NCBI GenBank assembly: GCA_039807445.1
Contig: JBDHRG010000055.1
Span: forward strand, 1 to 20,323
Length of the DNA stretch: 20,323 bases
Reading direction: 5' to 3'
Origin: JBDHRG01 sp039807445
GTDB taxonomy: Bacteria > Pseudomonadota > Gammaproteobacteria > Competibacterales > Competibacteraceae
Made by a program: the position numbers and the translations under genes
The notes under the pieces: model-generated
Databases searched by the model: none
What the model was told of the DNA's origin: nothing
The model's input: the letters and a program-made list of their open reading frames with translations, nothing else
In this document: piece by piece, positions 15,430-20,323 of the stretch
How positions within the stretch are numbered: position 1 is the stretch's first letter
How the letters are laid out: each line of letters starts with the position of its first letter

Positions 15430-15936
15430 TTACTCCGTGAAATGGGCTTCGACGGCGCCGGTCGTGGCCGGCGCGGTGAAGCTCTGCACCAGGCGGTCGA
15501 TCACGGCGAGCAGGAACACCAGCGTGCCGAGCGCCATGCCGAGCTGTGGGATCCACAGCGGCGTGGCGTCGTCGCCGACCGAGAGGTCGTGGATCTCGTA
15601 CGAAGTCCAGCACAGCTGCACGCTGACCCAGGCGAACGCGGCGACGATCGTCAGCGCGACCAGCAGGCAGACGCGTTCGGCCCAGATCCGTGCCCCGGCC
15701 GGCAGCCGGCCGAGCAACAGCTCGACGCGGATGTGCCCGCCGTGGACGAAGGTCGAGGCGAGCGCGAGGAAGCTGGCTCCGGCCAGGCAGTAGCCGGCGT
15801 AGGCGTCGAGCCCGGGCAGGTTGATGCCGACGAGCCGCGAGGCGATGCTGGCGACCACCAGGCCAAGCAGCGCGATCATCAACAGCGCCGCGATCCAGGC
15901 AGCGCCTTCGTAGCAGGCATCGAGTATGCGTCGCAT
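15430..15936 (-). CDS. dctQ: TRAP transporter small permease (DctQ family)
   Basis: 168 residues with four hydrophobic segments (about residues 13-35, 45-62, 87-108 and 128-148), the expected layout of the small TRAP subunit. The stretch R-x-E-L-L-L-G-R-L-P after the second helix (H-I-R-V-E-L-L-L) and the W-I-P-Q-L-G-M-A-L-G near the last helix are typical. It associates with DctM in the inner membrane. A GGAGGA ribosome site precedes the ATG; dctP ends 24 bp upstream. Confidence 0.9.
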   Translation of the reverse strand: MRRILDACYEGAAWIAALLMIALLGLVVASIASRLVGINLPGLDAYAGYCLAGASFLALASTFVHGGHIRVELLLGRLPAGARIWAERVCLLVALTIVAAFAWVSVQLCWTSYEIHDLSVGDDATPLWIPQLGMALGTLVFLLAVIDRLVQSFTAPATTGAVEAHFTE

Positions 15937-15960
15937 CGGCAGGGTCCTCCGGGGCGTCGA

Positions 15961-16950
15961 TCAGTGCTTGGACAAACCGTCGACGACCGCCTGGCCGTCG
16001 GCGCCGGCGGACTTGGCCCACTCGCCGATCACGACCTTGCCGATCGCCTCGAGCTGGCCGCGCAGCGCCGGGCTCGGCGGCTCGACCTTGATGCCGTTGT
16101 CCTTCAGCGTCTGCACCAGCTTGCCGGTCAGGTCTTCGGAGGTCTTCCAGCCGCGCGCCTCGGCTTCGGCGGCGGCTTTCAGCACCGCGGCCTGCTGCTC
16201 GGGCGTCAGCGCCTTGAACGCCTTCTCCGACATGAACACCAGGTTCTTGGGGACCCAGGCCTGAACATCGTAGTAGTAGCTGCCCTTGCCCATCGAGTCC
16301 CAGACCTTGATGTCGACCCCGGTCGCCGCCGAGGTGATGTGCGCGTCGACCACGCCGGTGGCGAGCGCCTGCGCCAGCTCGGCGGCCTGGATCGTGACCG
16401 GCTGCGCGCCGAGCAGTTGCGCGATGCGCGAAGTCTGCGGGCTGTACGAGCGCCACTTGACGCCCTTGAGGGCTTCGGTGGTCAGCACTTCCTGCTTCGA
16501 GTAGATGCCCTGCGGCAGCCACGGTACCGCGAACAACACGCGCATGCCCTGCTTGGCGAACTTGGCTTCGATCGGCGGGCGCGACAGCTCCCACAGCCTC
16601 TTCGCCTCGGCGTAGCTGGTGGCGAGGAAGGGCACGGCGTCGGCGCTGAACATCGGGTCTTCGTTGCCATAGGAGGAGAGCAGGATCTCGCCGGCCTGCG
16701 CCTGGCCGGTCTGCACCGCGCGCTTGATCTCGTTCTGCTTGAACAGCGAGCCGTTCGGATGGACCGTGATCTTCAGCTCGCCGCCGGTGGCCTGTGCGAC
16801 TTCGGCGGCGAAGCGTTCGATGTTCTCGGTGTGGAAGCTGGTCGCCGGGTAGCCGGTGGGCATGTCCCAGCGGGTCTCGGCCAGCGCGCTGCCGGCGAAA
16901 CCCAGTGCAGCCAGCGCCGCGGCGGCGGTCGAGACGAACGGCTTGCTCAT
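15961..16950 (-). CDS. dctP: TRAP transporter substrate-binding protein (DctP family), probable pyroglutamate binder
   Basis: 329 residues. A Sec signal peptide occupies residues 1-24 with an A-L-A cleavage site before E-T-R-W. The mature protein reads as a DctP-type binding protein: F-H-T-E-N-I-E-R-F-A near its start, G-E-L-K-I-T-V-H-P-N-G-S-L-F, the K-R-A-V-Q-T-G-Q-A-Q-A-G helix, K-G-V-K-W-R-S-Y with the conserved substrate-carboxylate arginine, and G-V-V-D-A-H-I-T-S. It is the first gene of the operon dctP-dctQ-dctM-pxpB-pxpC-pxpA. Some Bordetella pertussis DctP proteins are known to bind pyroglutamate, which matches the linked 5-oxoprolinase. ATG at 16950 with AGGAG upstream. The longer in-frame reading upstream was rejected because it would bury the signal peptide. 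Confidence 0.92.
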   Translation of the reverse strand: MSKPFVSTAAAALAALGFAGSALAETRWDMPTGYPATSFHTENIERFAAEVAQATGGELKITVHPNGSLFKQNEIKRAVQTGQAQAGEILLSSYGNEDPMFSADAVPFLATSYAEAKRLWELSRPPIEAKFAKQGMRVLFAVPWLPQGIYSKQEVLTTEALKGVKWRSYSPQTSRIAQLLGAQPVTIQAAELAQALATGVVDAHITSAATGVDIKVWDSMGKGSYYYDVQAWVPKNLVFMSEKAFKALTPEQQAAVLKAAAEAEARGWKTSEDLTGKLVQTLKDNGIKVEPPSPALRGQLEAIGKVVIGEWAKSAGADGQAVVDGLSKH

Positions 16951-17018
16951 CGGTGTTCTCCTCTGGTTTAGGGTGCTCGCGTGTCGGGTCGGCGGCATCT
17001 TCGTGTCCGCTCGGGACG

Positions 17019-17048
17019 AATCTAGGAAGACAGGGGCGTTGAGGTCCA
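17019..17048 (-). promoter_or_regulatory. Candidate promoter of the dctP-pxp operon
   Basis: On the minus strand TGGACC (17048 to 17043) and TAGATT (17024 to 17019) are 18 bp apart, giving a start point about 60 bases before the dctP ATG. It lies in the 230-bp divergent region shared with the deleted LysR gene, the usual place for a LysR-controlled promoter. It resembles the opp, puuA and puuB candidates. Confidence 0.45.
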
Positions 17049-17180
17049 ACAAAACTTTTGCCGGCCGTCCCATAAGAAAAGCTGAACGTCGCAGCGCGGC
17101 ATGGCGCGCAGATCCGGGACCCCGAGCGGGGTGTCCGCTTGCGGTAGAGTGGCCGGATTTGCCGAGCCGGGAGGCTGAGG

Positions 17181-17357
17181 ATGAACCTGCGCTTTCTCGA
17201 AACCTTCCTCTGGGTTGCGCGCCTGCACCACTTCCGCCTGGCGGCGGCCCGCGCGACGGTGGCGCGCTTTTGCGCCGCGGTCGGGCCGGACTACGCCGTG
17301 GCGCTCGATGCCGAGCGCCACGGCGCGGGCGAAGCGCATACCGACTTCAAGGACTGA
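17181..17357 (+). pseudogene. LysR-family regulator with internal deletion (remnant)
   Basis: A 58-codon frame with a good start (GAGG just upstream) whose first 23 residues match residues 1-23 of the full LysR protein at 3122-4114 in 21 positions, differing only at residues 10 and 16. From residue 24 on (R-A-T-V-A-R-F-C-A-A-V-G-P) it matches the C-terminal end of the same protein from about residue 287 (R-A-T-V-Q-R-F-L-E-A-V-G-P). About 263 codons are therefore missing, and the frame is kept across the join. The recognition helix and the entire effector domain are lost, so it cannot act as a LysR regulator. It stands divergent to dctP, the normal position for a LysR gene controlling that operon. 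A functional small peptide is possible but has no support. Its TGA stop lies inside the palindrome that follows. Confidence 0.85.
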
Positions 17358-17470
17358 GGAGAAACTTACCCCTGATGAGGTATCTGGTTTTCCTCTGCAT
17401 CATTCCAGCTTTGGTCGGAATGACGCTGGAAGGAAGCTAGATACCTCTCCAGAGGCAAGTTTCTCCTCAG
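17354..17470. repeat. 117-bp imperfect palindromic element
   Basis: Left arm 17354-17385 and right arm 17439-17470 are inverted copies of each other, matching at 28 of 32 positions and perfectly over the first 14 (CTGAGGAGAAACTT). Between them a second hairpin, TCATTCC (17400-17406) with GGAATGA (17417-17423), forms the centre; on the minus strand this reads like the GTCATTCC...GGAATGA core of many proteobacterial extragenic repeats. Both neighbouring frames end inside it: the TGA of the LysR remnant (17355-17357) is in the left arm, and the TGA of puuA (17469-17467, minus strand) is in the right arm. There is no ORF of note inside. It could be a small non-autonomous (MITE-like) or REP-type element, or a bidirectional terminator. 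Confidence 0.75.
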
Positions 17471-18804
17471 ACGTTCAGCAGCAGGTGCTCGCGCTCCCAG
17501 GAGCTGATCACCTGGAAGTAGGTTTCGTACTCGGTCTGCTTGACGGCGTTGTAGGCGGTGACGAAGCGCGCGCCGAGCACGCCCTTCAGCGCTTCGCAGC
17601 CGGTCAAGAGGCGCAACGCCTCGTGCATGTTGCGCGGCAGCGCGTAGGGGGCGTCGTGGGCGCTGCCGTCCCACGGCGGGGTCGGCTGCAGCCCCTCGAT
17701 CATGCCGAGGTAGCCGCAGGCGAGCGAGGCGGCGATCGCCAGGTAGGGGTTGGCGTCGGCGCCCGGCACGCGGTTCTCGACACGCCGCGACTGGGGGCTG
17801 GCGACCGGCACGCGGAAGGCCGCGGTGCGGTTGTCGTAGCCCCACTCGACGTTGATCGGCGCGACGTCGGTGCGGTTGATGCGCCGGTACGAGTTGATGT
17901 TCGGCGCCAGCAGCGCCATCGCCGCCGGCAGGTACTTCTGCAGCCCGGCGATGTGGCCGTAGAACAGCGGCGTCGGCTCGCCGCTGTCCTCGTCGCTGAA
18001 CACGTTGCGGCCGCGCACATCGATCAGGCTCTGGTGGATGTGCATCGCCGAGCCGGGCTGGTTCTGCATCGGCTTGGCCATGAAGGTGGCGTAGATGTTG
18101 CGACGCAGCGCCGTCTCGCGCATCGTGCGCTTGAAGCGGAAAGCCTGGTCGGCGAGCTTCAGCGCGTCGCCGTGCAGCAGGTTGATCTCGTGCTGCGCGG
18201 CGCCGGCCTCGTGGATCAGCGTGTCGATGCCGAGGCCCTGTTTCTCGCAGTAGAGGTAGACGTCTTCGAACAGCGGCTCGAACTCGTTGACCGCGTCGAT
18301 GCTGTACGACTGGCGCCCGGTCTCGGGGCGGCCCGAGCGCCCGGTGGGCGGCTCGAGCGGGTAGTCGGCATCGGGATTGGGCTTGACCAGGAAGAACTCG
18401 AGCTCGGGGGCGACCACCGGCGTCCAGCCGCGCTCCTCGTACAGCTTCAGCACGCGCTGGAGGACGTAGCGCGGCGCGATGTCGACCACGCGGCCGTCGT
18501 TGTAGAAGGCGTCGTGGATGATCTGCGCGGTCGGCTCGGTGGCCCACGGCACCAGGCAGATGGTGTCGAGGTCGGGCTTGAGGATCACGTCGCCGTCGGC
18601 GGCGGCGACGATGTCGTAGTAGTCGTCCGGATAGTCGCCGGTGACGGTCTGCAGGAAGATGCCTTCCGGCAGCCGCATGCTCTTGTCCTGGGTGTACTTT
18701 TCGGCCGGCAGGATCTTGCCGCGCGCCACCCCCGACATGTCGGGCAGGATCGCCTCGACTTCGGTGATGCCGTGCTCCTTGAACCAGGCCTTGATCGAAC
18801 TCAT
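17467..18804 (-). CDS. puuA: Glutamine synthetase family protein, probable gamma-glutamylputrescine synthetase
   Basis: 445 residues, full length. The beta-grasp domain carries L-P-D-M-S-G-V-A-R-G-K at about residues 20-30. The catalytic barrel shows A-P-E-L-E-F-F (E134, E136), E199 and E206 (H-E-A and H-E-I-N), G-S-A-M-H-I-H-Q-S at residues 251-259, N-R-T-D-V-A-P-I-N-V-E-W-G, and R-V-E-N-R-V-P-G-A-D-A-N-P-Y. This is the PuuA-like branch rather than biosynthetic GlnA, and the adjacent PuuB-like oxidase supports putrescine as substrate: glutamate + putrescine + ATP give gamma-glutamylputrescine. Other amines cannot be excluded, since related enzymes use ethanolamine or other polyamines. A GGAGGG ribosome site precedes the ATG at 18804. 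The stop codon lies at the edge of the 117-bp palindrome. No GlnA-like adenylylation loop was recognised. Confidence 0.88.
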   Translation of the reverse strand: MSSIKAWFKEHGITEVEAILPDMSGVARGKILPAEKYTQDKSMRLPEGIFLQTVTGDYPDDYYDIVAAADGDVILKPDLDTICLVPWATEPTAQIIHDAFYNDGRVVDIAPRYVLQRVLKLYEERGWTPVVAPELEFFLVKPNPDADYPLEPPTGRSGRPETGRQSYSIDAVNEFEPLFEDVYLYCEKQGLGIDTLIHEAGAAQHEINLLHGDALKLADQAFRFKRTMRETALRRNIYATFMAKPMQNQPGSAMHIHQSLIDVRGRNVFSDEDSGEPTPLFYGHIAGLQKYLPAAMALLAPNINSYRRINRTDVAPINVEWGYDNRTAAFRVPVASPQSRRVENRVPGADANPYLAIAASLACGYLGMIEGLQPTPPWDGSAHDAPYALPRNMHEALRLLTGCEALKGVLGARFVTAYNAVKQTEYETYFQVISSWEREHLLLNV

Positions 18805-18844
18805 GTGCCCTCCGCCCCGGTCTCCGTGATCACGTTTTCGGTGG

Positions 18845-18858
18845 GGCTGGCGCCAGCC
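18845..18858. promoter_or_regulatory. Perfect 14-bp palindrome overlapping the puuA -10 box
   Basis: GGCTGGCGCCAGCC is a perfect 14-bp palindrome. Its right end overlaps the minus-strand TAGGCT (18860 to 18855), so a dimeric regulator bound here would cover the puuA promoter. No regulator of the PuuR type is visible in the window. Confidence 0.4.
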
Positions 18859-18884
18859 TAGACGAGGCCGCGGGGGAGCGTCCA
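18855..18884 (-). promoter_or_regulatory. Candidate promoter of puuA
   Basis: On the minus strand TGGACG (18884 to 18879) and TAGGCT (18860 to 18855) are separated by 18 bp. Both hexamers and the spacing are the same as in the puuB candidate on the opposite strand, so the two stand back to back in the 159-bp divergent region. Confidence 0.5.
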
Positions 18885-18902
18885 GCGGCCACGGGCGGGC
18901 CC

Positions 18903-18932
18903 TGGACGGCGCTTCACGCGCCGGGCTAGGCT
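18903..18932 (+). promoter_or_regulatory. Candidate promoter of puuB with flanking inverted repeat
   Basis: TGGACG (18903-18908) and TAGGCT (18927-18932) are 18 bp apart and would start transcription about 25 bases before the puuB ATG. A perfect 8-bp inverted repeat, GGCGCTTC (18908-18915) and GAAGCGCC (18938-18945), brackets the -10 box and is a possible operator. Confidence 0.5.
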
Positions 18933-18963
18933 CGCGCGAAGCGCCCGCCCGAGATCACGCGCC

Positions 18964-20241
18964 ATGGCCGGACACGCCGCCTCGTACTACGCCGCCACCG
19001 CCCCGGCATTTCCCGTGCAACCGCCGCTCGAGGGCGAGGCGCGCGCCGATGTGGGCGTGGTCGGCGGCGGGCTGGCCGGGCTGGCGGCGGCGCGCCACCT
19101 GGCCGAGCGCGGCTACTCGGTGGCGCTGCTCGAGGCCGAGCGCATCGGCTGGGGCGCCTCGGGGCGCAACGGCGGCCAGATCCTGGCCGACTACGGCTGC
19201 GGCATCGCCAGGCTCGAGGCGCTGCTCGGGTCCGACGCCGCACGGACGCTGTGGGACTTCTCGGTCGAGGCGCTCGACGACGTGCGCGCCGACGTCGCGC
19301 GCTTGCAGATCGACTGCGGCTGGCGCGACGGCCATCTGAGCGCGGCGCTCGGGCCGCGTCAGGCCGCCGAGCTCCGCGCCTGGCACGCGAAGCTCGAGCG
19401 CGTCTACGGCTACGCCCGCACGCGCTACGTCGAGGGCGCGGCGCTGGCCGAGGTGGTCGCGAGCCCGCGCTACCGCGCCGGGCTGCTCGACGCGGGCGCC
19501 GGCCACCTGCACCCGCTGGCCTACACGCTGGGCATGGCGCGCGCGACGCAGGCGGCCGGTGTGCGCCTGCACGAGGGCTCGCGCGTGATCCGCATCGAAA
19601 CCGGCGCGAAGCCCGCGGCGCACACCGCGCGCGGCGTGCTGCGCTGCGAACACCTAGTGCTGGCCGGCAACGCGTACCTGGGGCGGCTGGTGCCGGCGCT
19701 CGACGCCAAGATCATGCCGGTCGGCACCTACATCGTCGCCACCGAGCCGCTCGGCGAGGCGCGTGCAGCGGCGCTGCTGCCGCGCGATGCCGCGATCGCC
19801 GACACCAACTTCGTGCTCGACTACTTCCGCCGCTCGACCGACCACCGCCTGCTGTTCGGCGGGCGCGTCAGCTATTCGGGGCTCGAGCCGCCCGACCTGG
19901 TGGCGGGACTGCGCCGGCGCATGAAGCGCGTGTTCCCGCAGCTCGGCGACGTGGCGATCGACTACGCCTGGGGCGGCTTCGTCGACATCACGATGAACCG
20001 CGCGCCGCACTTCGGCCGGCTGGCCGGCGGCAACGTCTACTTCGCGCAGGGTTTCAGCGGCCACGGCATGGCGCTCGCCGGGCTGGCCGGCAAGGTGATC
20101 GCCGAGGCGGTCGCGGGCTCCGCCGAACGCCTCGACCTGTTCGCGCGCATCCCGCACCGCGACTTCCCCGGCGGCCGCTGGCTGCGCACACCGACGCTGG
20201 TACTGGCGATGCTGTGGCACCGGCTGCGGGATCTGCTGTGA
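18964..20241 (+). CDS. puuB: FAD-dependent oxidoreductase, probable gamma-glutamylputrescine oxidase
   Basis: 425 residues, normal for the PuuB/OrdL branch of the DAO family. An FAD dinucleotide fold begins at about residue 30 (V-V-G-G-G-L-A-G-L with glycines 34-36 and 39, then the acidic residue in L-L-E-A-E), followed by G-A-S-G-R-N-G-G-Q at residues 64-72, the typical DAO flavin contact. The C-terminal W-G-G-F-V-D-I-T-M-N-R-A-P-H-F-G and Q-G-F-S-G-H-G-M-A-L-A-G motifs match PuuB. It would oxidise gamma-glutamylputrescine to the aldehyde, releasing ammonia and hydrogen peroxide, in the cytosol. It is divergent from puuA with paired promoters. The ribosome site before the ATG at 18964 is weak. 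The genes puuC and puuD are not in this window, and the 82 bp after its stop contain nothing recognisable. Confidence 0.88.
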   Translation: MAGHAASYYAATAPAFPVQPPLEGEARADVGVVGGGLAGLAAARHLAERGYSVALLEAERIGWGASGRNGGQILADYGCGIARLEALLGSDAARTLWDFSVEALDDVRADVARLQIDCGWRDGHLSAALGPRQAAELRAWHAKLERVYGYARTRYVEGAALAEVVASPRYRAGLLDAGAGHLHPLAYTLGMARATQAAGVRLHEGSRVIRIETGAKPAAHTARGVLRCEHLVLAGNAYLGRLVPALDAKIMPVGTYIVATEPLGEARAAALLPRDAAIADTNFVLDYFRRSTDHRLLFGGRVSYSGLEPPDLVAGLRRRMKRVFPQLGDVAIDYAWGGFVDITMNRAPHFGRLAGGNVYFAQGFSGHGMALAGLAGKVIAEAVAGSAERLDLFARIPHRDFPGGRWLRTPTLVLAMLWHRLRDLL

Positions 20242-20323
20242 GCGCGCGGCACGGGCCACCCGGCGCGACGAAAGCCTCGGCACCGGCGCACGAACGCCCG
20301 GCGTCGGGAACGGCTGGTGCAGC

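Noticed and set aside
15034..16971. 645-codon open frame on the plus strand opposite the TRAP genes
   Set aside because: It runs antisense across three well-defined genes (dctP, dctQ and part of dctM); the composition is that of a shadow frame.
17181..17357. The 58-codon LysR-like frame as a functional DNA-binding microprotein
   Set aside because: It stops within the first part of the HTH and lacks the recognition helix, so DNA binding of the LysR type is not possible; treated as a remnant.
17354..17470. The palindrome as a tRNA or small structured RNA gene
   Set aside because: The arms pair with each other over 32 bp and there is no cloverleaf, anticodon arm or CCA end.
1..20323. Defence system, prophage, integrative element or biosynthetic cluster
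   Set aside because: No integrase, transposase, restriction, CRISPR, toxin-antitoxin or assembly-line gene was found; genes are ordinary metabolic, transport and regulatory genes of uniform composition.

Overview
The window comes from a very GC-rich proteobacterial chromosome, most likely a betaproteobacterium. This is judged from codon use, from the gene families, and from the interspersed palindromes between genes; the genus cannot be fixed from the sequence alone. Almost every real gene has long open shadow frames on the opposite strand, as expected at this GC content, and I left those out.

Layout. 1-77: the 3' end of a cofactor-independent phosphoglycerate mutase (gpmI). 216-1309: a small YbaY-type lipoprotein and a duplicated ChrR-type cupin, both on +. 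1319-3012: a YdjM-type membrane metal-dependent hydrolase and a TetR/COQ9-like regulator, both on -. 3122-4114: a LysR regulator on +, divergent from the TetR gene. 4115-4601: a leader region of about 490 bp with a promoter candidate and a possible 35-residue small ORF. 4602-10127: a complete oligopeptide permease operon, oppABCDF. 10131-10230: nested inverted repeats. 10252-11640: an M17 leucyl aminopeptidase on +. 11650-16950 on -: a tight six-gene operon read as TRAP transporter dctP-dctQ-dctM followed by pxpB-pxpC-pxpA (ATP-dependent 5-oxoprolinase). 17181-17357 on +: a LysR gene with its middle deleted. 17354-17470: a 117-bp imperfect palindrome. 17467-18804 on - and 18964-20241 on +: divergent puuA-like gamma-glutamylputrescine synthetase and puuB-like oxidase.

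How the genes fit together. From 3 kb to the right edge this is a nitrogen-scavenging island built around glutamate. Oligopeptides enter through Opp and are cut by the aminopeptidase. Pyroglutamate (5-oxoproline) probably enters through the TRAP system and is opened to glutamate by PxpABC. Polyamines are gamma-glutamylated and oxidised by PuuA/PuuB. Four operons of the island (opp, dctP-pxp, puuA, puuB) carry a similar promoter box, TGGAC(G/C)-N17/18-TAG(G/A)NT, which suggests related promoters or shared control.

Most noteworthy observations: the internally deleted LysR paralogue beside the TRAP/pxp operon, whose full-length sister sits upstream of opp; the palindrome whose two ends carry the stop codons of the LysR remnant and of puuA; the shared promoter box; and the pyroglutamate uptake-plus-hydrolysis operon. 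I see no tRNA, rRNA, CRISPR array, transposase or phage gene.
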